Shown piece by piece: positions 26,115-35,969 of a stretch of 60,275 nucleotides of DNA. The DNA is from Blastocatellia bacterium. Its GTDB lineage: Bacteria; Acidobacteriota; Blastocatellia; Pyrinomonadales; Pyrinomonadaceae. The first letter of the stretch is position 1. Each line of letters starts with the position of its first letter. A program made the translations under genes and the position numbers. The DNA lies in NCBI GenBank assembly GCA_013697915.1, contig JACCVY010000005.1, forward strand, positions 1 to 60,275, given 5' to 3'. The notes beneath the pieces are model-generated. The model was not told the DNA's origin. It ran no database searches and saw nothing but the letters and a program-made list of their open reading frames with translations.

Positions 26115-27188
26115 ATGAGCCACGAGGAAGGAGCACATGCCGCGAGCAAGGATGGCGCGGGTGATGGCCTGAGCGATCATCCCCAGGCGGTTTACATGCC
26201 GCCGCCCACGCTCGATAAGGCGCTGGCTGATTTGCCGCGGGTTGAAGTCGACGCAGGTGCCCCGAAGCGAGTCGGTTATTTAGTCAATTACAGCTTTCAC
26301 ATTTGGTACCAAATCCTGATCGAAATTATCAGGCGACGGGCCGCGCAGTATGGTGCGACTGTGATCGTGCGCGATGCGCAGTTGAGCGTTGAACGTCAAA
26401 TCGAACAGGCGCGGGAACTGCTTACGAAAGTCGATGCGCTGATCCTGACACCAGCGGCGACGGAGGGACTGGAGTCAATCGTAAAGATGGGCGCGGACCA
26501 CAACATTCCTGTCGTGGTGGAGGCGAACCCGGTTGAGGGAATGAAGACTTTGGTGGCCATCTGTGATTACGACGCCGGTTACGCATTGGGCCAGTGGGTG
26601 GGCCAGCACATCCAAAGTGCCTCGGAACGCCCGCCAAAAGTCCTGGACATGGGGTTGCCAACATTACGCCCGTGCCTGCTTCGCAGTGAAGGATTTATGA
26701 ACGGGCTGCAATCAATTCAGCCTGATGCTGCTTTCGTAGCACGGCTCAACGGTGAAGGTAGCAAGATTATCGCCAAACGCGTTTCCGCTCCGGTGTTCGC
26801 CGCGCAAGAGGTTGACGTGATCTTTGCGATGGACGATGAGACGGGACAGGGAGCGCTCGAGGCATACTTAGACGCAGGTCGCGACCCTGCGCGCGTAACC
26901 CTGGCTGCCTTTGGGTTGGCGGGTAACAACGAAAAGGATCTGTTGACGTCGGGCGGGCCCCTCAAGGTCGGCGCAGCGATGTTTCCCGAATACGTTGCCG
27001 TTCGTTGTGTAGACGGCGTGATGCAGCTTCACCGAGGTGACAGTGTGAGCCGGCGCGACGTGATTCCAGCGATTCCGATCACCGCCGACCTCTTGCCGAA
27101 GTATTACCCAAAGATTAGTGGTGTTTGGACACCTGACTTGCAGGCAGTCGCGGCGTTGCCTGCAGCAGTTTCATGTACGCGCGAGTAG
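26115..27188 (+). CDS. Periplasmic-binding-protein-like protein without signal peptide
   Basis: Protein of about 357 residues with a type 1 sugar-binding fold: the first domain begins RVGYLVNYSFHIWYQILIE and contains VDALILTPAATEGLE; the second contains VIFAMDDETGQGALEAY and PLKVGAAMFPEYVAV. The N-terminus MSHEEGAHAASKDGAG is hydrophilic, with no signal peptide, lipobox or DNA-binding helix. No ABC permease or ATPase gene is nearby. It is therefore probably a cytosolic binding protein acting as sensor or carrier rather than a transport component. An in-frame start at 26067 adds only 16 charged residues. Confidence 0.8.
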   Translation: MSHEEGAHAASKDGAGDGLSDHPQAVYMPPPTLDKALADLPRVEVDAGAPKRVGYLVNYSFHIWYQILIEIIRRRAAQYGATVIVRDAQLSVERQIEQARELLTKVDALILTPAATEGLESIVKMGADHNIPVVVEANPVEGMKTLVAICDYDAGYALGQWVGQHIQSASERPPKVLDMGLPTLRPCLLRSEGFMNGLQSIQPDAAFVARLNGEGSKIIAKRVSAPVFAAQEVDVIFAMDDETGQGALEAYLDAGRDPARVTLAAFGLAGNNEKDLLTSGGPLKVGAAMFPEYVAVRCVDGVMQLHRGDSVSRRDVIPAIPITADLLPKYYPKISGVWTPDLQAVAALPAAVSCTRE

Positions 27189-27275
27189 TGATGTTGGCAC
27201 GCCGCTTTGTGAAAACGGCACCAGCTGACGCGACCCTAACAATATATCTGAAGAAAGACTGCGGAGGTTTGAAAA

Positions 27276-30200
27276 ATGAAAGACACATCTAAACAAATCA
27301 GTAGGACTTTGATTCTGCTATCTGTTCTGGCAATTTTCGCTAATGGCGTCTTCGCACAATCGAACACAGGCTCGATTAACGGCATCGTGCAAGACCAGGG
27401 CGGCGCTATTATTCGGGGTGCGACCATTACAGTAACAAATGTCGGAACGAACGAGACCCGAACCACGCAGAGCAATGACGAAGGCTATTATGAAGTTCCT
27501 TCACTTGCAACTGGAGTCTATAAGGTCGTTGGTACGGCGGGTGGATTTCAGGAATCGACCGTGAGCGATGCGCGTCTCGCCGTCGGCGCGAAACTTCGCG
27601 TGGATCTCAAAATGCCGGTGGGTGGAGTCACCGCAAGTGTCACTGTCGCCGACAAAAACCCGACTGAAACTGAAACTTCGACCGTCGGCGACACAATTAC
27701 ATTAGAACGCGTCGCTAATGCTCCAATTAATGGACGCGATTTTACAGGGCTGCTGGCGACCGTTCCCGGTTCCGTACAAACGACCAACCAGTTTCAAACT
27801 AGCATCAACGGTATCCCTTCGACGTTCGGTGGTTCGAGCGTACTGGTTGATGGTATCGACGCCGGACGCGTCGATCTTAACGGAACATCGAACGTACTCG
27901 GGCGGATCGAATCACGCGTCAACCGCGTCAGCCTGGACAGCATCCAGGAAGTCCAGGTTGTCGAACACAACTACTCCGCGCAATACGGCCAGGCGATTGG
28001 TGCAGTCATCAACCCGATCACGAAATCGGGAACAAACGATTTTCACGGCAGCGTTTTCGATTATTTCCGCAACGAAGCGCTCGACGCGAGAGACTATTTT
28101 GCAGGGAAGCAAAAATTCAGGTTGAATCAGTTCGGCGGAAATGTTAGCGGGCGTCTGATCCGGGATAAATTGTTCTTCTTTACGAATTACGAAGGCGTCC
28201 GGCAGACACGCGGAACGACATTCACCGCATTAACTCCGACCCAATCATTTCGCAACGCGATGGAAGCTCGGATACGTCCGACTGTGAGTACGATTCCGCT
28301 TCCGACTTCCCCATTTATCCCGGCCGGAAGCAGTACTCCCGCTCCTAACGTCGGTATATTTTCGATCCAAAAAGATGGCGATCTGCGCGAGGATACGGGT
28401 TCTGTAAAGATAGATTGGCTGCAATCGAAACGAAGCCAGTTCTCAGTCCGCTACAACATCAACGATTCGAAAACAACGACACCGTATGGCGTCGGAACCG
28501 ATCAGACAGCCGACGGAAAATTGCGCGTCCAGTTGTTTAAGGCGTCGCACACCTTCACATTCTCGAATAATACGATCAATGAATTTGCATTCGGCATTAA
28601 TCGCAACGTGACCGATGTTGGTGCCGGGCCCTCGACTCTGCCGAGATTCGATCTATCCTTCGTTGATCAGGCCTTTGCGGTTCCGGGACCTGCGCAGTTT
28701 AAACAGTTCCGCACTGGCACGGTCTATCATTTTCTTGACACGCTGAGTTCTGTTCAAGGGAAGCACTCGTTCAAGGCCGGTGTTGACATACGGCTCAATC
28801 GCCGTTCGGCCAGTTCGGAGAATCAGGAAACACTTATCTTCTTCGCGCTGAATGATTTTAGGGACAATGTTCCATTTATTGTTTCCAGGGGCGGCAATCC
28901 GCTGCTCGATTATGCGAACGAGAATTTTTCGCTCTTTTTCCAGGACGATTGGAAGGCACATCCGCGTCTGACTTTGAATTTGGGATTACGTTACGACGTC
29001 AGCACCGTTAGCCGTGAAAAAGAAGGCCGTTTGCAAAACTTCGATCTTAATACGTTGAAGTTCACACCACGGGGGCAGAAGCTGCATGATGTTGATAAGA
29101 ATAATTTCGGCCCGCGTCTCGGCTTTGCGTTCGACGTGTTCGGCAATCAGAAAACTGTGCTTCGCGGCGGATATGGAATTTTCTACGACCGTGATCTGCC
29201 CGCCAGCTTCGGCTCGCCGCAGGCAAACACTTTCCCGGCGGAATCGGTCGATCTGTTTACTGCATTGTTTATTTGCGGAATCTTCCCCCAATATCCGGTC
29301 GACCCGGCTGCGTATAAATGTGCGGTCCCGAATGCTTATCACATCGAAAGACACCTTCAAACGGCAATGGCGCAGCATTGGTCGCTGAACGTTCAGCAGG
29401 ACCTCGGCTTCGGCACTTTGCAGGTCGGATATGTCGGTAATCATGTGACGCACCTTCTGACAAACGGTGTCGTTACACCGCGAAACATAAATCGAAGAGA
29501 CCCGGTAACACAGGCTCGGCCGCTGTCTTCAAATTTCGGCGACATCTTCGTAGTCGGCGGTTATCCGCAGTCAAACTACAATGCGCTGCAGGTGACCTTC
29601 AAGAGAAATCTTGCCAAGGCCCTGCGGTTCAATGCCAACTACACTTGGTCTCACGCAATCGATGACGTTGTCGGATTCTTTAAGGATTACCAGGACGAAA
29701 ATAACGCTCGAGCGGAACGTGCAAGCAGCGATCAGGATGTTCGTCATAACTTCACCTTCGATGCGGGCTACGATTTACCGCTTCGCGATTGGTTTGACGG
29801 CGGGCCGCGATGGCTGGTGGACGGTTGGCAGTTAAATACGATCACGCAGATCAGAAGCGGCCTTCCTGTAAACGTGACCAGACAGGGCGGCGTCTTCGGT
29901 GGTTTTTCTTTCCGTCCCAATGTTGTTCCGGGCGTGAGCACCCGATGCCCGAATTTCAGCGTTCCCCAATGCCAATTTAATGCAGCCGCGTTTTCAAATC
30001 CAGGCGACGGAGTCTTCGGCAATGCTCCCCGCAACCTTTTGCGCGGGCCCGGTTTTGCTCAGGTAGATTTTTCGATCTTTAAGAATACGCGGCTGACGGA
30101 GAAAACGGCGCTCCAGCTTCGTGTGGAGATCTTCAATCTTTTTAACAAGGCAAACTTCGCCGATCCGTCCGGCGGTTTGGTTCGGGGCGATAATAACTCG

Positions 30201-30317
30201 CTGCGGCCAACGGCATTCTTCGGTCAGAGCATTTCGACCGTCGGGAATCAACTTGGCGGATTGCTCGGTTTCGGCGGCCCGCGTCAAATTCAACTTTCGG
30301 CGCGATACATCTTCTGA
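27276..30317 (+). CDS. TonB-dependent receptor with carboxypeptidase-regulatory-like domain
   Basis: Outer-membrane receptor of 1013 residues. After a signal peptide (LILLSVLAIFANGVFAQ) comes a CarboxypepD-reg-like beta domain (SINGIVQDQGGAIIRGATIT, about 32-115). It is followed by a plug region (NAPINGRDFTGLLATVPG) and a long barrel with repeated aromatic strands. The C-terminus ends ...LSARYIF, with a terminal Phe as in outer-membrane barrels. This Oar-like architecture is typical of Acidobacteriota glycan clusters. The Shine-Dalgarno GGAGGT is strong. The GH38 gene follows 19 bases later. Confidence 0.9.
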   Translation: MKDTSKQISRTLILLSVLAIFANGVFAQSNTGSINGIVQDQGGAIIRGATITVTNVGTNETRTTQSNDEGYYEVPSLATGVYKVVGTAGGFQESTVSDARLAVGAKLRVDLKMPVGGVTASVTVADKNPTETETSTVGDTITLERVANAPINGRDFTGLLATVPGSVQTTNQFQTSINGIPSTFGGSSVLVDGIDAGRVDLNGTSNVLGRIESRVNRVSLDSIQEVQVVEHNYSAQYGQAIGAVINPITKSGTNDFHGSVFDYFRNEALDARDYFAGKQKFRLNQFGGNVSGRLIRDKLFFFTNYEGVRQTRGTTFTALTPTQSFRNAMEARIRPTVSTIPLPTSPFIPAGSSTPAPNVGIFSIQKDGDLREDTGSVKIDWLQSKRSQFSVRYNINDSKTTTPYGVGTDQTADGKLRVQLFKASHTFTFSNNTINEFAFGINRNVTDVGAGPSTLPRFDLSFVDQAFAVPGPAQFKQFRTGTVYHFLDTLSSVQGKHSFKAGVDIRLNRRSASSENQETLIFFALNDFRDNVPFIVSRGGNPLLDYANENFSLFFQDDWKAHPRLTLNLGLRYDVSTVSREKEGRLQNFDLNTLKFTPRGQKLHDVDKNNFGPRLGFAFDVFGNQKTVLRGGYGIFYDRDLPASFGSPQANTFPAESVDLFTALFICGIFPQYPVDPAAYKCAVPNAYHIERHLQTAMAQHWSLNVQQDLGFGTLQVGYVGNHVTHLLTNGVVTPRNINRRDPVTQARPLSSNFGDIFVVGGYPQSNYNALQVTFKRNLAKALRFNANYTWSHAIDDVVGFFKDYQDENNARAERASSDQDVRHNFTFDAGYDLPLRDWFDGGPRWLVDGWQLNTITQIRSGLPVNVTRQGGVFGGFSFRPNVVPGVSTRCPNFSVPQCQFNAAAFSNPGDGVFGNAPRNLLRGPGFAQVDFSIFKNTRLTEKTALQLRVEIFNLFNKANFADPSGGLVRGDNNSLRPTAFFGQSISTVGNQLGGLLGFGGPRQIQLSARYIF

Positions 30318-30336
30318 GAGTGAGGAGATAAAGGTT

Positions 30337-33243
30337 TTGGCTTTCAGACAGCGTTGCAGCATTCTCAATCAACGGAGTGTCGCGCAGGCTGGCCGCATGA
30401 TCGTGGTCGCCTGCGCGATTCTCTGTAGCGCTTTTCCGATCATGACGCGCGCTCAGCTGCAGACGGCGCGGGTTAATCAAAACACGATCAAGACTGTCTA
30501 CATTGTGCCGACGAGCCACTATGATTTCGGTTTCGTCGATCCGCCCGACGCCGTACGCGAACGTGCAGCGCGTCACCTAGATGAAGTGATCCGTGTCGCT
30601 GAGAGTGACCCGGATTTCCGCTGGACGATTGAGAGCGTCTGGCAGGTCAACGAGTGGCTCAAGCGTGCCAAAACTCCAACCTCGGTACTGCCCAACGACA
30701 ACATCAAGATTGAGCGGCTCGTGAAGCTCATTAAAGGTGGACGCATCGCACTCTCGTCGGCGTGGGGCAGCATGCACACTGACTTTATGGGTGAGGAGGA
30801 GTTGAATCGGGTTTGTTACGACTACGCCAGGCTAAAGCGCGCATACGGAGTGGAAACAGAAATGGCGATGATGGACGATGTGCCTGGCCATCCGTCCACT
30901 GTGCCGTCAGTGTTGGCTGGTAGCGGGATGCGCTACCTGGTTACTGGAGCCAACATCTTCATCAACGTAGCAACTTCGCTCGCGCCCGGAAAGGTTCCCT
31001 TCTACTGGGAATCTCCCGACGGTAGTCGCGTCTTGACGTGGGTGAGTCAGAGTCAGCGTGGAGGGTATCCCGAAGCGATGACGGACTTCTACCTCGACCC
31101 TTACTCTACCGATCCCTACACGGGCAAGACCCCGTATGAAATGTTCAATCCCAACGCAGGAAAGAAGAGCGACCTGCAGATCATGGAGCAAGGCGTCGCT
31201 GAGTTGCAGAAGCGATATGGTGAGGCGGGTTATCAATACGACGCGGTGATGACCATTTACGCACACGACTTCGTTGAACCTACGAACGTGGCGAACCTGG
31301 AACGTGCCGTAAAGCTGTGGAACAGCAAGCATGAATCACCGAAGCTCAAGATCGCCACCCCGCCAGAGTTCTTTCGCTATATTGAAGGGAAATACGCCTC
31401 GCAGATTCCGACATTCCGCGGTGAATGGTCAGGACTGTGGTCCGAGGCGAAGACCCAGTCGCCGCAGATTAGCGCGCTCGCGCGTTACGTGCACGATCAT
31501 ACGCCCGCAGCCGAAACTCTCTGGAGTGCAATATCCGCCACACGCGGAATTCCGTTTCCCGCCGGTAACACTGCCACGCTCTACGATCTGATGTTTACTT
31601 ATGACGAGCATAGCGGAGCAGGGAATACGGGCTGGCCGCAGCTCAACGATCTAGGCAAACTCGAGGAGCAGAATCGACAATACGTTAGCTACATGCAACA
31701 TGCAGAGAAACAGGCGGATTTTCTTCTCGATCGGGGAGTGCAACTGCTCGCCCAGCCCTCTCGCGACGAGGCTCCGCAATCGTTGGCATCTAGTAACGTT
31801 TGGCCATTGCTCGTTTACAACGCGCTTTCCTGGCAACGAGATGACCTCGTCACAGTCGCTGCTCCGGCTGCGGGACTGAAGGTCGTGGCGATCCGCAGGG
31901 CAGGTAGTCAACAATCTATCCCGTTCGACATCGATGAAGAGGGACGCGCGGTTTTCGTGGCCCATAATCTACCCTCTGTCGGCTATGCAATGTTCCAGCT
32001 CGAGACGGCGCCGGGTCAGATGGTTTCGACCTTGCGCGATGCGCCGGTCGGTAGTCAGGCCGAGAACAAGCATTTCCGTCTGCGGTTTCGTCCAGATGGA
32101 AGCGTCCAAAGCATCATAGCGCTCGCGAGTAGGCAGGAAATTGTTAACGACAAAGGGGAGTTGCCGTTCAATCAACTGCTTCGAGTTGAAGGACAGGAAC
32201 CATCCGCTATCGCCGCACCCGTTCCGCCGGCGATCAAAATCAAACGCGGCGTGCGCATGACACGCGTGACAATCACCCGCGAACGTTCAGCCTTTCCGCT
32301 CACTACATTCACAATCTACGACGATCTGGCCCGCGTTGAACTCCACAATGAGATCGACAGCGCCAAGTTGCCGTTTGCCGGCGGGAAGAGCTGGCATGAC
32401 TCCTACTACTTCGCTTTTCCATTCGCTTTGGGTACACAAGACCTTAAGGTCCTCCGCGGAGGCCAAAAGTGGTTTGATAGATTGCCGGATGACTACCTGC
32501 CGGGCGCGCGACGAGACTCAGTAACGACGCAACACCTGATCGGCATGAGCGACGACCGGGCATTCGTTATGCTCGCGCACCGTCAGGCATTTCACTTCGT
32601 TTTCCCGAGTTATGTAAAAGCACGACCTTCCGCTAAAGGTGCGCCGGCTGAATTTCCCGCAATGTTCACAGGGAAGTGGCCGCTGCGGGAGGCGACGCTT
32701 TACTCTCGTGCGTTTCGCCGCGGCAACCAGGCAGATACGCATGATCTGGGCGTGACCAATGTAATGACTGTCGAGCCAGGCTTGGGCCAGCTCTACGACT
32801 TTGATTACGCGCTCAATGCGGCGACAGGAAAGTTTGACGACGTGGCGGCGTGGCGCCTGGGTTCGGAATTCAACGTGCCATTGCGTGCCATGTATGTCGC
32901 CGTCCCACCCGCCGCTTTGGAGCGCAGCTACTTCGGGGTGAATCAGCCCAACGTCGAGATCGTAACGGTGAAGCAGCTTGCTGATACAACCGTTCACGGC
33001 GAAGTAAGCGCCAATCCATTAAACCCGAGAGCGAATCAGGTGTTCGTCATTCGCCTGCAAGAGTTCGCCGGGCATGCAGCAACATTGCAAGTTGCCACAC
33101 CGGTGAAAGTGCGAGCCGCGGCATTGCTTAACTTGACAGAGGATCGCGTGCTGGAAAATGTCACGACGCTATCGCCGCTGATCGTTAAACTAAGACCGTA
33201 CGAAACAGTCACGCTGCGCATAGAAGTTGAACCTGAAATTTAA
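30337..33243 (+). CDS. Exported GH38 alpha-mannosidase
   Basis: Retaining alpha-mannosidase, about 968 residues. A TTG start at 30337, preceded by GAGGAG at 30322-30327, gives AFRQRCSIL and then a signal segment (MIVVACAILCSAFPIM). Frames extending further upstream run into the receptor gene. The GH38 metal site includes the HYDFGF motif, the nucleophile Asp lies in MMDDVPGHPST, and the second His motif is DEHSGAGNTGW. A beta-rich C-terminal half is present, so the enzyme is full length. Neighbours suggest periplasmic release of mannose-type residues from an imported glycan. Confidence 0.87.
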   Translation: MAFRQRCSILNQRSVAQAGRMIVVACAILCSAFPIMTRAQLQTARVNQNTIKTVYIVPTSHYDFGFVDPPDAVRERAARHLDEVIRVAESDPDFRWTIESVWQVNEWLKRAKTPTSVLPNDNIKIERLVKLIKGGRIALSSAWGSMHTDFMGEEELNRVCYDYARLKRAYGVETEMAMMDDVPGHPSTVPSVLAGSGMRYLVTGANIFINVATSLAPGKVPFYWESPDGSRVLTWVSQSQRGGYPEAMTDFYLDPYSTDPYTGKTPYEMFNPNAGKKSDLQIMEQGVAELQKRYGEAGYQYDAVMTIYAHDFVEPTNVANLERAVKLWNSKHESPKLKIATPPEFFRYIEGKYASQIPTFRGEWSGLWSEAKTQSPQISALARYVHDHTPAAETLWSAISATRGIPFPAGNTATLYDLMFTYDEHSGAGNTGWPQLNDLGKLEEQNRQYVSYMQHAEKQADFLLDRGVQLLAQPSRDEAPQSLASSNVWPLLVYNALSWQRDDLVTVAAPAAGLKVVAIRRAGSQQSIPFDIDEEGRAVFVAHNLPSVGYAMFQLETAPGQMVSTLRDAPVGSQAENKHFRLRFRPDGSVQSIIALASRQEIVNDKGELPFNQLLRVEGQEPSAIAAPVPPAIKIKRGVRMTRVTITRERSAFPLTTFTIYDDLARVELHNEIDSAKLPFAGGKSWHDSYYFAFPFALGTQDLKVLRGGQKWFDRLPDDYLPGARRDSVTTQHLIGMSDDRAFVMLAHRQAFHFVFPSYVKARPSAKGAPAEFPAMFTGKWPLREATLYSRAFRRGNQADTHDLGVTNVMTVEPGLGQLYDFDYALNAATGKFDDVAAWRLGSEFNVPLRAMYVAVPPAALERSYFGVNQPNVEIVTVKQLADTTVHGEVSANPLNPRANQVFVIRLQEFAGHAATLQVATPVKVRAAALLNLTEDRVLENVTTLSPLIVKLRPYETVTLRIEVEPEI

Positions 33244-33295
33244 TAGTTAGAACGCAAGAGCAACATGTGTGGCTAGGATTGGTCTCATTCAAACT

Positions 33296-33395
33296 GTGGC
33301 TTTAGCCGGTGATTGTTAGGCCCTCGTCAGCGCCTGGACACCTTTTAGCGGTTTTCGCCCCACCCGCGAGTGTGAGTCCGCCGGGCTAAAGCCAC
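33296..33395. repeat. GTGGCTTTAGCC inverted repeat
   Basis: Perfect 12-base arms GTGGCTTTAGCC (33296-33307) and GGCTAAAGCCAC (33384-33395) surround a 76-base loop between the GH38 and Tat-exported glycosidase genes. The similarity extends weakly beyond the arms on both sides. Confidence 0.75.
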
Positions 33396-33464
33396 GGTGT
33401 TTATAAGAGAAGGCGAAGCGTCGCCAAGACCTGAGCCGCGCATCTGAGAATGAGTGAATAAAAA

Positions 33465-35717
33465 ATGAGCGACCAGAAGCGGAGAGATTTCCTGAAAATC
33501 GCGACGGCGGGCCTTGTGGCGCCGGCGATTCTGCCGGAGTTGACGTTGCGTGCAAGTGATCCCCGTCAACATGGCGCGGAGCAACGCACGCAACGCGGCG
33601 CGCTTAAGGCTCCAGTCGCCACCGATATCCCGACGGTCGAGTCAATGCGCAGCGTGACGATGCCGCACCGTTTCGGGGATCTGTTTAATCCACCCGGCTT
33701 GACTAACCAGTGGGGTTGCGCTCAGGCAGCGATCGATGTGACTGGTGTGCGGAGCATCGCGTTTCCACCTTTCGCTCAGGGCGAGATGAACACTGCAGCA
33801 CTTGGGTCCGGTGGCGAATTATTAACGGGCGTTCTCTATGTTGATGGTGAATACTTCGCCGCTACCAAGGAGATCATTGAGTTCGTTTGGCAGCCCGACA
33901 GAGTCGAACGTCGCGCTCGGTATCGTGGCCTCGAGCTTTCGAGCGTAACGATTGTGCCGTTTAAGCAGATGTCCGTCGCGGTTTCTCTGACCGTAGCGAA
34001 CATGCAGAAGGCGCGACGCAAGACTGAGATTAAACTCGCACTGAATGGCGGAGTAACCAAGAGCGTAACTCCGTGGAACGCGGCCTATTCGCCAGGGGAG
34101 TTCGACAACGCGCGCACCGTCGATCGGGATCGCGGCGCGGTCCTGTGCAAATCTATTCGCACAGACGCTTACTCGCTTCAAGGCGCCTGGCCGCATGCCG
34201 ACGAAGTGCTTCCATCCTGGCTCATCTATCGCTTCGATCTCGCTCCAGGCGAAAAACGCACGATCACTTTCGTCAACGCGCTCGCAGGAAATGCCGATGA
34301 GGCACGACGCCATTACGACGTGCTAGTGCGTAACTTCGAAGGGGCGGCTATGGAAGTGAGTGATGAGTGGAACGCAGAACTAAAAGCTGCTTTTACTCCG
34401 GGCAACGATCGATTCTCAGGCTATCTGCCCACGCTCATCACAAACGACGAATCAGTGCGCCGTCTCTATCATTCGGCGGTGATGAGCGCGCTCTTTTTTA
34501 AGCGCACGACGCCCCACTCAGTCTACGGTACCACCTACGTCACACTGGCACCGCGCTACTGGGAAACTACGACGTTCCTCTGGGACATTAGTTTGAGCGC
34601 GATGCTTCTGGCGATGCTCGATCCGCTTATTCTGCGGCGCATGATCGAGACCTGGATGCAGCTTGATGTCTATCAGCATTTCGGCACCGAATATCTGACT
34701 GGTTCAGGGGTCGGCCCGTGGTATTCGGTCAATGATTTTGCGATGTGCCGCATGTCGCGAGAGTATTTGCGTTGGACAGGCGATCATGCCTGGCTCGACA
34801 AGGCAGTTGGCGGTGAGAAGGTAGTTGATCGTTTGCTGACTTATGCCGAACATTGGCGCAAGCTGGATACGAACAAGCATGGCCTCGCGGACTATGGCGG
34901 CGTTTCAAATCTGCTTGAGGCCGTTAGCAGCTACGTGCATGAGGTCGCTGGATTGAATTCGGCGAATGTTTATAACCTACGATTCGTCGCCGACCTGCTC
35001 GAACATCGCGGAGCAGCTGCGAAAGCGCAATCCATGCGCTCCGAAGCCCAACAGTTGAGTCGCAGGGTGCTTGAACTTTATGTTCCGGGAAAAGGTATCT
35101 GGCGCTGTCGACTTCCTGATGGGACTATGAACGAAGTGCACCACTGCTACGATTTTGGAACCGTGCTTATCACCATCGGCGACACATTGAGCAAGCAGAT
35201 CAAAGTCGAGATGGTGCGTTTCTTCCGCGAAGAACTGCAGACACCGGTATGGATGCGCGCGCTATCCACCAGGGATTTGGATGTCACCTTCAGCATTCGC
35301 CCTGACCACCAGTGGACAGGAGCATATACGGCGTGGCCCGCGCTGGCGTTAAGTGCGTTGTATGTGGCTGGCGAAGGAGATGTCGCTTTCAAATGGATCA
35401 AAGGGCTAGGCGAGACCGCGAGGCAGGGACCGATCGCGCAAGCGCATTTTGCGGAAACTGCTGTTGCTCCGGAAGCCGGTGGTGGTGCCCGTAAAGCACC
35501 TTCGGATCAACCGTACATCAACGACTGGGCCTGCGTCTCAGGCTGCGCTTATCTCGAGCCGATCCTTGAATCTCTATTCGGCGTGCAGGCGGGATTATTC
35601 GGGAAGATCGAGGCGCGGCCGGATTTTGGTCTGTTCGACGCGAAAGCCGAATTGCAAAACATCAACTATCAGGGTAAGAGCTATATAGCTACAAAGCAGG
35701 GAATTAAATTGAGTTGA
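33465..35717 (+). CDS. Tat-exported six-hairpin glycosidase (GH63/GH37-like)
   Basis: Protein of 750 residues. The N-terminus MSDQKRRDFLKIATAGLVAP is a twin-arginine-type signal. A beta-sandwich-like N-terminal domain (about 50-300) precedes an (alpha/alpha)6 barrel. The segment TTTFLWDISLSAMLLAMLDP places an Asp where the GH63/GH37 acid usually lies, and IRPDHQWTGAYTAWPALAL is the second conserved segment. The exact family is uncertain; GH63-, GH37- and other six-hairpin families are possible. It lies between GH38 and an esterase, so it probably trims the same glycan. Confidence 0.7.
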   Translation: MSDQKRRDFLKIATAGLVAPAILPELTLRASDPRQHGAEQRTQRGALKAPVATDIPTVESMRSVTMPHRFGDLFNPPGLTNQWGCAQAAIDVTGVRSIAFPPFAQGEMNTAALGSGGELLTGVLYVDGEYFAATKEIIEFVWQPDRVERRARYRGLELSSVTIVPFKQMSVAVSLTVANMQKARRKTEIKLALNGGVTKSVTPWNAAYSPGEFDNARTVDRDRGAVLCKSIRTDAYSLQGAWPHADEVLPSWLIYRFDLAPGEKRTITFVNALAGNADEARRHYDVLVRNFEGAAMEVSDEWNAELKAAFTPGNDRFSGYLPTLITNDESVRRLYHSAVMSALFFKRTTPHSVYGTTYVTLAPRYWETTTFLWDISLSAMLLAMLDPLILRRMIETWMQLDVYQHFGTEYLTGSGVGPWYSVNDFAMCRMSREYLRWTGDHAWLDKAVGGEKVVDRLLTYAEHWRKLDTNKHGLADYGGVSNLLEAVSSYVHEVAGLNSANVYNLRFVADLLEHRGAAAKAQSMRSEAQQLSRRVLELYVPGKGIWRCRLPDGTMNEVHHCYDFGTVLITIGDTLSKQIKVEMVRFFREELQTPVWMRALSTRDLDVTFSIRPDHQWTGAYTAWPALALSALYVAGEGDVAFKWIKGLGETARQGPIAQAHFAETAVAPEAGGGARKAPSDQPYINDWACVSGCAYLEPILESLFGVQAGLFGKIEARPDFGLFDAKAELQNINYQGKSYIATKQGIKLS

Positions 35718-35745
35718 TAATTCAACCTCAAGAAAATCGAAGTAA
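35718..35745 (+). repeat. Weak copy of the post-stop element
   Basis: Immediately after the glycosidase stop codon the sequence TTCAACCTCAAGAAAAT shares the core AACCTCANGAAAA with the elements at 18234-18271 and 38229-38266. The match is much shorter and could be chance. Confidence 0.3.
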
Positions 35746-35822
35746 TGTCCTGATAAGAAATCGTAGGGTTCAGCCAAGCTGCAAGGGCGCGAAAATTTAA
35801 CAACCTCGGGCATCGATTTGGA

Positions 35823-35925
35823 GGCCGGATCTGAACAATTAACCAACTTCCGTTGGTGGGATTCAAGAACTCGGTCACCGCTGTTCGTGGGCGGGACCTG
35901 AATAATCCACCCACTGCCGTGGAAT
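35823..35925. repeat. Two related small palindromic repeats
   Basis: Copy 1 contains GATCTGAACAATTAACCAAC-TTCC-GTTGGT with a perfect six-pair hairpin (35842-35857). Copy 2 (about 35893-35925) reads GACCTGAATAATCCACCCACTGCCGTGG, with a degenerate hairpin. They lie upstream of the esterase start. Confidence 0.45.
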
Positions 35926-35969
35926 TTCTGAGTTTTGACACAAGTTCATCGCCCCAGCAGGATTCTAAT

